This document shows, piece after piece, positions 47,426 to 60,179 of a stretch of 64,000 nt of DNA. Origin of the DNA: Pholis gunnellus. Its lineage: Eukaryota; Chordata; Actinopteri; Perciformes; Pholidae. A program made the translations under genes and the position numbers. The stretch covers positions 14,562,594 through 14,626,593 of the forward strand of contig OU342807.1 in the NCBI GenBank assembly GCA_910591455.2. Reading direction: 5' to 3'. Each line of letters starts with the position of its first letter. Position 1 is the first letter of the stretch. A model generated the notes under the pieces. It worked only from the letters and a program-made list of their open reading frames with translations, was not told the DNA's origin and did no database searches.

Positions 47426-50400
47426 GACACGGAAGTCATACGCTCCAGCTGTAACCAGCTGACAGCCAGCCGATTGAATCAGCTTCCAATCGGCCACACA
47501 CCAATCACATTTATACTCCCTTCTCACTAATCCTTTCTACATCTATGCTGTTACAGACCGTAGTGCTGGCAAAAGCTTTGCCTCCTCCACCCCTGCCTCC
47601 ACCCTTTCTAGTTCAGAGTTCATCCTGCATAGCAAATGGTTGAAATGTCTTCAAACTAAAAAAATAGTATTTAATTCAGGCTCATTCCTGTATACCCGGG
47701 GGGTCGATGCTTGGTAGCTGCTGTCTAATCCGGGGAGCATTTCAAGAGCAGAGCCATCAGCGCCAAGTTTAACTGTATTTCCATTTGTTGCAATAAATGG
47801 TGAAACAATCTATGACGAGAGTGTTCCTGACTGAACCAATGGGTGACGTACCAACAAAATATCTAGAGCTTTCTTGCAAGGTTGCAAAAAGTCCCACAAA
47901 TCAAAAGTCAAAATAAGTGGTTTATTCATTATACATATGCACCTATACATACTTTATAAGTGTTTAATTTATAATATTGTACAACTTGGAAAGGTCATCA
48001 TCAACAATGCATAACAAAAGCTAAAACTTTCTTTGCTGCTGTCATGTCAGTGCCTGCTCCATCGTATTCATCTCCACCCCATTCACCTCGAGGTTCATCA
48101 GGACCAGCTGTCCAATGGGTCCTTCCAGATGTTCCAGATGTTCAATATGATTTCATCCCTACTCTTCAAATTACTGTAGAACATGCTGTGACCCCCCTAT
48201 AAAATCCTCTCATATGTCAACTTTCCCCATTGCGCAAACTACATCAAATAAATTAATTTCTATGATTCTTTCAAATAATTTCTCCTATTTAAATTGTAAT
48301 ATTGGTGCGTTAGCTGGAACGACTGATGCTGTTGTTTTTCCTGGGAGGACAGTGCTCGAAGAAAATATCTTCTAATTGGAATTAATGATCATTTTCATTA
48401 CCTGTTCATTATTTTTCTGATAAATTGATTAAACATTTAGTCCCGGATATTTTATTAGATCCTGTTGCACTTTTTCGCCAAGATCTTTGATATATTCTGT
48501 GACATTGACCTTCTGCACACAACTCAACACACAACAATCACATAAAAAGACTTCCAGCCAGTTATTTAGTGGTGTATTTTTGGGTTGGGAGTTGATAAAT
48601 GTGGTCAAACCAAGATATCAAACGTGTTGTACAAAGCTTGTGCCACTACAGCAAGAAGCTGTGACACTGTACCTTTTCCAGTAAAGAATGGAAGGTCCTA
48701 GCAAAGGTTAAGTGATCAGACATTGAAAAACACGAGTTTTGTGTTCCACTTTGAGCCCATTCAATGCAACTGGACTACTCTTAATAAGTATGCTGCAGAG
48801 GCTCCAAAAAAGAGAGTGAGGAGAGGGAAGTGATGGATGGTAGCAGCCAGATCACACTTTTGATGCTGATGTAAACAGGAATAATAAATGAAGCTATTTT
48901 AGGTGTGGAAACTCTGCAGGCCTAGTCAATTAGAAAACAGTGTGAATAATAACAGTCGGAGCCAAGAGGCTGCACTTTAACTTACAATTACACCTGCAAA
49001 AACCGAACAAAACTAGTTACTTTTGGCTGCTGGTGACCAAGCAATCACACACAGGCCCTGATGCTGGAGGAGCAACATCTGAGACGCCCACCGCCCGCCA
49101 CCATTTTCAAATTATTCACCACTAGAAATGCATTCTCCGGCGCTGATTGTCATTTTACCACGGCCCGGCAAGAAATTAAATGGAAATGTCAAATGGTAAA
49201 CAATCGCCAGAAAACTTGAACACATTCCTTCTCACACACACACACACATACCTCATGCATGGCGCCTTCATGCAATTTGAATTTCCATTTGTAAGCTCAC
49301 TTGGCAGTGTGTCCCAGGAGAGGTTTTGAGGGGGCTAATGTTTTATTGATGGAAGGTGTGAAGTCACCTGAACTCTGTGGTTCCCTTTGACACAGGCAGG
49401 CCTCCTGGACAGATATGCAGCAGTGGGGTGATTTGCTTGTTCAACAACAGCAAGAAGGGATGCCTAATTCCGGTTGCTTAGGGTATATCTATTTATCTCT
49501 GCTTGAAGGAATGCAGTTGTGGCCTATTTATTTCTCTATTCTCTCTATATTTTTTGTATTTCTTGCCCCTCCCCCCCCCTTTTGGCCCTCAGGCACCTGC
49601 AGTCATTTACCTGCATTCTGTTTCTCCGTCTCCCCATTTTCCCCTCCCCTCACCCACCACCAATACAATCTCTCTCCCTCTGTCTCCAGCAGCAGTGCAT
49701 GCATCCCGGCAATGGGATATTGCTTTTCTAATCTTGCTGACAGGGGACAATATTTATGTATTGTTTTTCAATATCCATTTCGCATGCTTACATAGGCCTC
49801 GGTTTGGCTCGGACACAAAAAGTACGGTACAAACACACAAGCTCCTCTCCCCTCCCCCACCGACGCCTGTGTGTTTTTTATGTGCTCACATTTACCCCTC
49901 TGTCTACTCCACCAACAACCATTATTATTATTCCTTCTTGGAGGGCAAAGAAGGGACAGGGAGGTATGCAGACTCCATGAAATAAAAGTTTGGACAAAGT
50001 AGAAAGCTGTTTTGGAAGTTGAGTGTGAGTGGTCAGGGCAGTTCACATGGAGGAGCAAGGCCTTAACAACAGCATGAGTGGAGCTTGGAGACGAGTCGCC
50101 CTGTATATGGACAGCACTATACTGTGGGGAAGGAACTTCTCCTTGGTATTCAACAGCTCTCGGCTTCCAGGGTTTGGGTTTCTTTAAAGCCTCTCCTTCG
50201 CTCTCACTCCCTCTTTCTGTCTGTCTTCCTTGCGCTGCCGAAGGCCATTGTAAGTCCCTTCACAGTGTCTGTCTGTACAGTTCACCGGTGTCCCTCCAGA
50301 CCACTCGCCCTTCTCTTCCTCTCCACCCCGCCACCCCCCCCCCCTACCCCCCATCTCAGTCCCTTGGGCTCTGACCCTGGCCAAATGTCTGACAGCTCAC

Positions 50401-50435
50401 TAAACAGAACGGCCTCGTGATCCGCATTGAGATAA
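47426..50435. other. Unassigned non-coding sequence
   Basis: A CA patch lies at about 49233-49249. The block at about 49090-49230 is unique and CNE-like in look. Pyrimidine-rich stretches at 49550-49680 and 50190-50350 produce several 100-160-codon Ser/Pro/Leu frames with no domain. No gene. Confidence 0.4.
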
Positions 50436-50474
50436 ACACACACACACAAACACACACACACACACACACACACA
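50436..50474. repeat. (CA)n microsatellite, one interruption
   Basis: CA units with a single AAA break. Confidence 0.94.
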
Positions 50475-51730
50475 GGCGTAGACCCTGAATAAGACTACCA
50501 AACAGTATGTGTATTGCTTAGCAATCTTGAGGTGTGAGCGCTTCGGTTTGCTGCAGTGTATTTTCTGTGATTAGGTGCTTTTGAGTTCAGAGAAGTTTTC
50601 TAAAGCTGCAGCACTTGGCATCTTATTGATCAGAAAAAGACACATGTTTCTGAAAGTGTAATGAATGATATCACTGCGTGTGAGTGTTTGTGTGTGTGTG
50701 TGTGTTTGTCCTTGATCAGTGTTGCATTCTTGCAAACCTTCTGTGTATTTCTTGCCATTGTGTAAACAACAAAAGCTTGACAAAACAGCTTTTTTGTCTC
50801 TCTCTCTCTCATACACACACTTAAACACACACAAGATTCAGGCACACAGGCGCTTAGAGGAGACACAAACTAAATGATCCATAAACAATGATTTATGAGA
50901 TGAGGGGGGATGTCAGAAGTAGGATGTGAAATATTCAGCAGCTATTCCATATTCACGGCGGACTTAGAGGTGCATGGATCCGCTACACAGCAGCAGGTTA
51001 TACACACGCTGATGCACTCTATAACCCTGGGGATCGAAGCGTGCATGTTAGCTTGTCAGACACTGGCTGGGGGGAATGGCTCATATCTTACCACTGCATT
51101 ATAGGCAGCGTCATCAGTTTCTACAAAAGTCTAATCACCCGGTGTAGGTTATGCAGGTTTTGAGGCAAAGTAGGGAGAAGCAAACCCACACATGCATACA
51201 AAAACACACATATAGACGTACAAACGTTTCCCAATGCACAAGGAAAAATAGAAACTTACAAAAAGTGGTGCATGTGCTACACACACTCATGCTCAGCTAA
51301 TCTGATGAAATTGAAGTGAAGGCTGGTAACCACGTTTTTAAATTGTATTAAGTATTAAAGAGTTGGGTTTCTTGGGATTAGTGGCCTTCCACAATCTTTT
51401 ACTTTTAGTTGCTCAACTGCCAAGTCTGATTTTCACTACAGCTCTACTGCACTGACTTGACAAAGATACACCAGTACACAGACCTACACCTTCCTGCCCT
51501 TCTCTCATATTTATTTATTTATTTTATTTTACAAATCTCAAATTATTGAAAAATCTTTGTAAATAATTTAAATTGGATGAGTATTGCTTGTAGTAGTGGT
51601 TGTTGAAATGGATTTGCAAAAACAAGTCAAAATGGATGACAATGTTGACTGGTCCGACTTAGTTAGCTCAATACCTCAGATTTGCATTTACTTTACATTT
51701 TAAACAGATGTTCATGTTCCTACACGGATG
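50475..51730. other. Unassigned non-coding sequence
   Basis: TG tract at about 50685-50706 and an AC patch at about 50812-50830. No recognised repeat family or gene. Confidence 0.42.
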
Positions 51731-51734
51731 AACC

Positions 51735-52405
51735 CTAAAGACTTCGGGGATCCCAACTTTTGGTGCCACCACAAAATTGACATTTGTTATTTTGGTGAAA
51801 TCTCTCGACAACTGAAGCTGATAGAATAGTCATTAGTATTACAACTATCTGGTCATAAATAACACATTTTAATTTTGACCTGATGATATAAGAGTATTTA
51901 TGATCATCAACGTTTTTACCATTTATCCTGAGGGGAACATGGATGTGTACACCACATTGCAATTCAATCCAGTCAATAGATTTCGAGACTTAACCACAAA
52001 TGACAAACAAGGAAATCTGGAAACCATGAATGTCTACAAAAACTTTGACTACATGTTGATATATTAATCGATAGTTGCCATTCATGACCTGCTAATATCA
52101 CCACATTAATATTCAGGGATTTACTAATGTCATTAAGATACATCATCTGGGCACCATGAATATGTGTACCATATTGAATTGCTATCCATATAATAGATGT
52201 ACTTTGAGTTTAGAGCTAATTAGCAAATGTTAACATTCTAAACTGAGATGATGAACATGGTAAACATTATACCTGCTAAAAATCAACACTTTAGCATTGT
52301 CATTGTGAGCATGTTACCATGCTAAAGTTAGCATTTATGTCAAAGCACTGCTGTACCTTAGTATAGCGTCACAGAGCTTTACTGTGGGGGGAAAGCCACA
52401 CCCAC
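51735..52405. repeat. Family D copy 2 with an internal inversion
   Basis: The same family as 21755-22325. 51740-51815 is in plus sense (GGGATCCCAACTTTTGGTGC, GGTGAAATCTCTCGACAAC). About 51820-52195 is in minus sense: its reverse complement gives CATCAGGTCAAAATT-type and CATGTTCCCCTCAGG words. About 52200-52400 returns to plus sense (GAGCTAATTAGCAAATGTTA, GATGAACATGGTAAACATTA). Breakpoints are approximate. Confidence 0.65.
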
Positions 52406-54239
52406 TATTTTAGATTGTGAAAATGTCTTGTCTCAAATATGAAAAATAAACGTACACGCAGATACACACCTTGACTGCATCAAGAAGCACAGATTTGTAG
52501 TAAACCAACCAAAGGCCTGGTTCAGGTTAGCCACTAAACAGCTCTGACTTGTCTGTGAGTCTGTTGAACCTGTGCCCTTCGTCACTATGAATATAGAACC
52601 AGTCTCCACGGTGGTGTGCGAGAATAAATCATCCTCTTTGATGCACTTTCAAACAGTTGTTATATCTTATTGCCACAGTTTTGCTGCTTTATGGGTGTTT
52701 TAAAGCACTGGCAGTCTTTCTTGTTTTTCTTCCTCTTATAATAATTGTTATGGTGACATTTGATAAATCATTTGCAACACTGTCCTATAATCTCATATTA
52801 TTACACAATAAATATCACGGTGTAAACAGAGGTTCTCTGTGATAAAAAGCCAACAAATAATCCACAGGTTACACTTGACCAGCTGCCTTCTGTCTATTCT
52901 GAGAGGGGTAAGCTGTGGATCAGAAATGACTTTAACATTCTTAAGAAGGTGCTATAATAAATACCATGCAACAGTATGTCACATTTAAGTCTGACGCTGG
53001 TTTAAGTTAAATATAAAATGTCTATGAAATATGAATTATGTTGATTTAATACAGCCACGTCAATTTATCTTAATGCATATTGTAAATTATTAGCAGTGCA
53101 TAATCAGAAAACATTAGATGCTCACCCTGAAAAATACATTATTTTTCCCAGTTAAATATTAACAGACACCTGCATTTTTTAGTAGGTGTAACACCTTGAA
53201 GATCACATTTGCTTCTTGAATAAAAAATTAATAATGTAAAAAAATATAGTTTCTTAATGTCCTTAAATCCTCACTGGTTTACTGTTTACCATTTGATTAA
53301 TTACTGAAATTATAAATAAGGCAGCACTGCCTAGGGAGGCAGGTTCATTTTATTCACCAATGCTACAAAGTTTGCTAAATTCATTAATTGGTCACCAGGG
53401 AAATCCCCAACACTGAAGGTGTTTGAATCTCCCTGCTCTTTCATTACCAAACCGAATCCATCCACATTTAATAGTAAATATTATAATTATGATGTTGACA
53501 CAATTAGCTTCTGATATTTCCGTGTGAGCTGTGCCTATGGTGGTAATATAAATAGAAATCCACCAGTAATCAGTCAGCTATAGAAAGATACCGCAGTGCA
53601 TCACATGCAGCTCAGGGTGATATTACTGCTTAGCATTCGGGACATTTTCCAGAGTCAGAGTGGATCACAAATATCCAACGTAAAGGCTCAAGTTGAAACC
53701 TTCACCTGAAATGTGCCTCTATGTCTCTTTATTAAATGATGGTCGGTGTAGGGATGCTCCTGGTTTTGTTGGTGTCAGTCCTGACCTGTACAAGCAGCAT
53801 CTCTCAAGTACTGCTTTGGGCAAGGAGCTGCTACAAGGGTGCTTAGGCAATGGCTACTAAGCTAGACTCCATCACGATGGTTCAAACAGGCCATGGCGCC
53901 TGAAACCACCATTTGTGATTCAGAATCAGCTGTAGTGTGTGGTAGTTCCAAACTATTTGTTAACTCCAATATATGGAAGGAAACAAACATTCATGTTTCA
54001 CAGACAGTGTTGGGCTGGTTATTTGACAAAGGTGATCATCTACCTATTACCTATTGAACAAGTAATGATCCCACTTTATACTTTACTTTTTGTGCCTTCA
54101 CACAAATCCATAATCCATAAAATACAATTGTGTATTTTTATAAAGAAAAATATATATATATGTATAAATAATTATAACAAAGTCAAAGGATAACGTTTAG
54201 AGTTGTTGATGGTTTATACTCATTTCAGAGTGGTTGAAA
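52406..54239. other. Unassigned non-coding sequence
   Basis: The part at 53280-53480 is unique-looking and AT-rich. No gene, RNA or family is recognised. Confidence 0.4.
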
Positions 54240-54500
54240 TTATTTCTGGGACAGTGACAAAAAAATAAATAGCCTGGAGCCTTATAGACCAGCTGCTAAA
54301 ATCAAACAACAAAGGGATCTGTATCTGCCAATATGGATCATCAATGATTGACCATTAGTACCGGTGGCAAAAAAACGTGATCAGGGATCTCTAAAAGTTG
54401 GATTTGCTCCCTTTTTGTCTTTTGTGCTGATCCGATCTATAATCTAATCCGTGACTCTGATCCGTGATACCATCTGAACCGTGAGTTTTATGATCTGTTG
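54240..54500. repeat. Possible dispersed repeat with GATC-rich words
   Basis: ACGTGATCAGGGATC, CTGATCCGATCTATAATC, TCTGATCCGTGATACC and GTGAGTTTTATGATCTG-type words recur, a style I associate with a teleost DNA element. Not delimited. Confidence 0.3.
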
Positions 54501-56359
54501 CACCACTACAGTTTTGAGTGATCCCACAAACTGTATCCAAGTCCAGAAGGGAAACGCTAAACCTAAACTACACTGATAACACACACTGGTGTCCGAACCA
54601 ACTAATGTATGAAGTGAGTTTGCAACACTGAGTTAGGGTCATAATGCTTTTGCAACCACTAACAATCTTGGTAATGTAGAGCAATCATGAGTGGGCAGGG
54701 GAAGGCAGCTAGCGACGAAGAGCAGCAGTCTGAGCGAGAAGCTGAAAGCAGTACAACACTACTAATTTCTATCAAACACAAGACTGAATAAGTGCAGATG
54801 ATTATGTTGTAGTTTAGCACTAATTGTTTTTCATTAAAAAGGGAAAGACTTCAGCATTTCATCAATTTGAGAAGTTGGAAAGAGGACCTACAGCTGCAGT
54901 GAGACTTGATGTGAAGCCAGCAGGAACACATGTGGCTCCAGAGACAGAGGCCTGTACAACTTGAGCAATGAAATGTATTTTTAAAATCCCTCACACAGAT
55001 TTCATTGAAACAGGCATATCATTGAAATAAACGCAATAGTACATTTCACTCATGAAATGGAAACAAAATCGCAATCTAATCTTCCACAGGCAAGCATGTT
55101 CTTTCTTTTAAGGGAAGCTGTGATAGCATGACAGAGACTGAACAACACACATGCACTGCCCTCTGTCTTACATCCCTTTATTTATTCACTCATCCTCCAT
55201 CCAACCATCCTTCATATTTCCTTAATACCACAGAGAGCAGACATTCTCAATTAATCCTCCAACTGCATGAATTATTAAGACGTTTAGCATCAACCCCTGC
55301 GTTGCCTCGGCATGTCATAATTCTGTCATGAGCTCAGCTTTACTAACCTGAATTAAAAATGTCAGCAGTTGACCTTAATAAAACAAGGTGGGACATTAAC
55401 TTCCAACCCCTCAGGTACATATTGTGAGTGTACTGCATGCGGTCATATTTTATTTATAAAAGGGAGGAGTTATGGCACTTTCAAATAGCTCTGAAGTTAT
55501 GAATTATGATTTACAAATACATTTTGTATTTGTAGTAACTGCTTCTGCTCAGACTCAAGCAGGGCCTCCTGCAGCAACCAGCCTCCTGACCCAGATCCGG
55601 CTTCGCTGTAGCCTTCGACCAGCAGTTGGAAGCTCCGGTGGGAAGAAGCGAGCTCAGCCCAAATGGACACAAAATTAAAGTTCCTTGTTCTACTTTTAAG
55701 TGAACTTCGGTGTCATGGCCAAGGAGGAGGCCATGTAGACACAGACCAGGCCCATCATAACCTCAACAACTTCCATTATTTTAGAATTCTTGTCAGGCAT
55801 GACTCATATGATTTTTCATATAAAAAACTTAATAAAGTCCAGAAGGTGGAAAGTGTTCCCATTTTGCAGAGTGACATTCAAAAAAATGAAGAAAGGTGAG
55901 ATGGAACACACACAAAAAAGAAAAGACAAGAAAACCTTGAGTGGTTGTAGTTGTAATGATACTCAGCAGTTTGGCTCAAAGCTATGTTCCTTGTTTACAT
56001 TCCAGTTAGTTGACCGTGAGCCTCTGCCAAACTCATAAAAGAAGGATATTGATGTCTAAACGTGTTAATTTGCAAAATCAATAGATGAGTTCAGAGTAGA
56101 GTTATATGACATGGCTTCTTTTGTAGCCTACACAAAAAGTGTTGCAGTGTTTCTGTTACAGAACACACCGTACCAGTCTTTTGGAGAAAGTGGTTCTAGA
56201 GAAGAGTAGATGGGGACACTACTTTTAGACAGCCATGCTTTCTTATGTTTTATGTATTTCTTTGTAATATTTCAAAGCTTAGATAAGTACGGACAAACCT
56301 TCATTGTAATGGGGAGAAAGCAGAAGTATCAGAAAAGGATATATCGAAACCTGAACTCT
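54501..56359. other. Unassigned non-coding sequence
   Basis: No gene supported. Small frames at 55.1-56.0 kb lack domains and splice context. Confidence 0.4.
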
Positions 56360-56374
56360 TGAAACTAAATCTCC

Positions 56375-57390
56375 TTGACCCCTGAAAAGAATAGTTTGAT
56401 TTTTTGGGCGAAATACTATTAACTTCCTGGAGACCCGGCCAAGAAATGGACTCTCAAACATCAAATTGTAATTTTTAGGCTTCAGTTTTGCAGGTGCTGG
56501 TGGGTGGATTTTATTACCTTGGGACAGAGGCTTGCCCTGTCTCCTTCAAAACTAACCTGTATTATATATGGAGGAAGTCTATGTGACGTCAACCATAGCT
56601 TTCTGGAGAGCCGCTGTGAAGTGTGTAACTCCGGCCATCACCATCTTTGGCAGTGACAACACAGCCTAACTCCTAATCCAAAAATGGGCCAAGAGGTTGA
56701 TTGTCAAAGTTGGGCATTTTGACATTGGGGTCTGTGAACATTGACTCGCTTTTGGAGCCAGCCTCAAGTGACCATTCGAACAACTGCAGTATTTAGCACT
56801 CCCACGTTGGTTTCATTTCTCAGCACCAGAAGATGCCTCCTGCCTAAAAATTGCATTCCCACAAGACAAAACTGTATTAAGTTTTTTATTGCGAAGTTAC
56901 GTTTCCAGGGGATTGTGTTTGCTTTTGATTTATCACAAATACATTTCAATTGAATCAGCAAAAGTGCACGTAGGAAGGACGTGGGGTGATGGATGGGTCA
57001 AAAAACAGAGGGTGTTTTTTTGTTTTTTGTTGCCTAAACATAAAGTATGTTTTGTGTTTTTGTTTTGTTTCAATTTCATAGTCATTTTAGGCCAATTCAA
57101 GTTTTTTTAACTAAACTTAACCAAGTAGTTGGGTTGCCTGAATCAAACACATTTTGTGTGTTTTTTGTTTTGGTTTGATTTAATTTTACGTTAACATGTT
57201 ACAAAATGTTCAAACTGCCCTGTTTCCAGTCTTTGGGCTAAGATAAGTTATCCAACTGCTGGCTCCAGCTACATATTGACATGACGGATATGACAGTGGT
57301 ATCGATCTTCTCCTTTACCTTTTGGAAAGAAATTGAATAAGCATCGATCCCAAAATGTGCTATTTATTCAAACCAAATGACATAGAGCTG
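56375..57390 (+). repeat. Family A repeat, copy 3, split by an insertion
   Basis: It starts with the inverted terminus GAATAGTTTGATTTTTTGGG, then GGTGCTGGTGGGTGGATTTT up to TGCCCTGTCTCC at 56544. The family resumes at 57216 with TGCCCTGTTTCC, then TCCAGTCTTTGGGCTAAG and GTGGTATCGATCTTCTCC. The intervening 671 bp is foreign. Confidence 0.7.
56545..57215. mobile_element. 671-bp nested insertion with family B sequence
   Basis: A 12-bp direct repeat, TGCCCTGTCTCC / TGCCCTGTTTCC (56533-56544 and 57216-57227), brackets it and looks like a target duplication. The left half, read on the minus strand, is family B (CACTTGAGGCTGGCTCCAAA, AGCGAGTCAATG). The right half has ATTGCGAAGTTACGTTTCC and a GT/T-rich stretch with CTAAACTTAACCAAGTAG, also found near 19.2 kb. 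Either one composite element or two successive insertions. Confidence 0.6.
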
Positions 57391-59140
57391 CAGTTCACTA
57401 TTCCAGATGCTACACAATAAAATAGGCTGCTGCTTTTTTGCTTATTACAATGATGGTGATGATTACTTTGTTGTCCAAGCCCAGTTTGTGGTCAGTTTTA
57501 CAGCCATGGCAGGAAGAAAAAGAATCTCACAGATGCACTAGTAAGCCTTGTACAATAATACATAATATACCAACCGCAATATGAAACCAAAACATTATTT
57601 TAAGCACACCCAGATTCAGATTGAATATTTTACCTGTGCCTATTAAAGTCAAAACAAAGAACTTGGTGGTAAGTCTGAATTTTGTACCATATTGGATTCA
57701 AATTCAGAATTCAAAAGAGGACTGAAATTGGTGGAAGTGGAAGGTTAATCATGTCAATGATTAGAGATGCTGAAGGGTGGTCACTGACCATGTTGGTCAA
57801 ACAGTATGAATTGTTTCAGCTCAATTATAGAGTTGTTTAGCAAACGGCTCTGGGAGGAGGTATTGTTATTTTCCAGTTTGTTAATCCATTTTAAAATTCA
57901 GACTGAGGATGTCTTGGCAGAAACTCTAATTAAGGATGAATACCTCCTGGTTGCTTTCGTCAGATTTTCTGCAACACTGTGTTGATGCCAAAGTTCAGTA
58001 TCACAAATTACTGTTGGCAGGTGAAGAAAATGGCAACAAATATAAGTGTTGTTCTCTCCTCCATCAAACTTTTTTGACTTCCTTTGCTTTCTCCCTCACC
58101 TCCTAGCCATCGTTGTCTCTCAGTAAGGGGTAAATCATTAAATATTGATTGCTGGAGAGATTGGGGGGCTTAAAGGGAAAGAGAGAAAGATAGATGGATA
58201 GATAGAAAGAGAGAGAGTAACAGAGCGACAGCTAGCCTGCAGCCAGCATAGAAAGGACCAGCCTTCTGTCTGGGCCTAGACACAGATGTTTGCAACAGAG
58301 CACCACTGCAAATAGAGAAAGTTCTCTACAAGTCACAAACACACACGCGTACACACAAACACACACACACATGGCTGCACCCTCCAAACAGTGTGAGAGC
58401 GATGGTGAATCTGTCTCTTTCACATTAGGCTATAATTGGCAGGAGGCTGGCCGAGGCTATCACTTATCTTGTCACTGAGCAATTGTTATGGGTAATGGAA
58501 GCGGTGCACATGTGTGTGTGTGTGTGTGTGTGAGCAATTCGGCGCGTCTGTGTGACGGAGAGTATTTGTGTTTTTGTGTTGATGTCAATGTGTGTGTGTG
58601 TGTGTTTGTGTGTGACTCCAGGCAGCAGATGGAGCTCCATACTAATTGGGTGGAGATCAGTGGGGGAGTTTGGAGCAGACTGACCCGGGTCTGGGCTGCA
58701 GCTCCTGGCCTTGGCTCGCTCCCACCCCTGGCTCTGCGGCTGGTTCGCTGGCTGCTGGTACCAGGCTGTTTTAAATCACTTCATCTGTCCGTCCATTCGT
58801 GGTTAACCCCTTCTAACTGATAACCTAGACAACCACCTTGTTTGTTCATTTGTACTTTTCCCTTTGCTCATTTATTTCCTTTAACCCTCCTGCTTCCCAC
58901 CCCCATACTTCTTATATTTAACTGTACATTCAACCCTTCCTTTAACGCTGTTTTTGTGGAGCAGCAACACAGATATCCGGAGACTGTTTTAGTGATCTGT
59001 ACTATCCACTTAATATATCTCAGGATGCAAAGAATGTTCCTAGTCCAGGAAATTATGCGATACAACTGAAAAGACAGACAAGTAATTGTTTACATATTGC
59101 CTTAGATGCTATAGGTATCTACTGACTTTAGATCGCAAAC
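57391..59140. other. Unassigned sequence with TG/CA tracts
   Basis: CA patch at about 58337-58372, TG at about 58510-58532 and 58590-58612, GATA/GAGA-rich at about 58185-58220. No gene or named family. Confidence 0.42.
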
Positions 59141-59290
59141 CCAGTAAACGTTGGTTGATCAGGCAACACTGGTTGTGCATGAAGGCAAATCACTGTCAAA
59201 ATCCGAGAGCGTAAATGAGATCCACGAACGAGCGTATTTTACCTTGACGAGCGCTTTTACATCACTCGGCGAGCAAAATTCCCTTTCACG

Positions 59291-59380
59291 TGGGCAGACC
59301 CATGTCTCCATTGTATCTCTACATCTAATTGGTTACAATCCTCGTCTTTGGATAGACCGGATATCACTCTGACACAGACG
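59291..59380 (+). repeat. 90-bp inverted repeat, left arm
   Basis: It starts TGGGCAGACCCATGTCTCC, contains ATCTAATTGGTTACAATCC and ends GATATCACTCTGACACAGAC. It pairs with 60079-60167 with three substitutions and one indel. Upstream CpG-containing sequence (59150-59290) may belong to the same element. Confidence 0.9.
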
Positions 59381-59843
59381 CCAGGTCTGTTAGAGGTGGA
59401 TTTCAATCCGCCACTAAACACTACTTCACTACATCTCAGGATGTTCTACATTTGTCTGACAGGTTTTGTAAACTTTTCAGACTGTAGAGGCTGATGAAAT
59501 ACAAATTATGTTAATAGAGTTTTGAAATACAATAATAAAAAATGTGTTTCGCTTGTAAATGGAGTCAAGTTGCTGAGATTGGTTTAAATTCACTCCATCA
59601 TTCTATTACAGACAATGTGTGTTTGATAGTCAAACCTCTTGTGACAAACAGCTCAAAGAAACTCTTTGATCATAATTGATTAAAACATGATGTGATCATA
59701 TTTAATCATACTGTTGTGTTTACAGAAGAGATATAATGTAGTTGTATATAATATGAGCAACAATTTGGACCCGCTCAAGGATCTGTAGCCAAGATTAGGG
59801 ACCACTGTTTGTATATTAACTGTTTGCCCAACTTAAACCACTG

Positions 59844-60045
59844 ACAAGTAATTAGTGGATGAAAAAGTATTCAGCTCCTTCACTGCAGTAAACGTACTAA
59901 TACCATACTGATGAAACAATAATCCACTATGTGTAAAATACCTGCATTCAAAACCTTAGTCAAGTATGTTATTATCAGCAAAATGTGCTTTAAGTGCAGA
60001 AAGTAAAAATACCCGCGTAGTAAAATGTACATTATTTGCCCCTGA
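59844..60045 (-). repeat. Dispersed repeat between the inverted arms
   Basis: AGTGGATGAAAAAGTATTCA, then TACTAATACCATACTGATG, CCTGCATTCAAAACCTTAG and AGTAAAATGTACATTATT, are recalled landmarks of a common teleost repeat beginning AGTGGTGGAAGAAGTATTC. It lies within the 698-bp spacer between the 59.3 and 60.1 kb arms. Confidence 0.55.
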
Positions 60046-60078
60046 CCTGTAGTGCAATCTGAAAATCTCCCCCTATAG

Positions 60079-60167
60079 CGTCTGTGTCAGAGTGATATCC
60101 GGTTTATCCAAAGACGAGGATTGTAACCAATTAGATGTGGAGATACAATGGAGACTGGGTCCGCCCA
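60079..60167 (-). repeat. 90-bp inverted repeat, right arm
   Basis: Reverse complement of 59291-59380 at about 96% by eye. Together the arms could fold into a long hairpin. Confidence 0.9.
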
Positions 60168-60179
60168 CTAACTGTCAAA

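Noticed and set aside
49415..49985. 126- and 160-codon plus-strand frames
   Set aside because: Overlapping frames in pyrimidine-rich DNA; composition explains their length.
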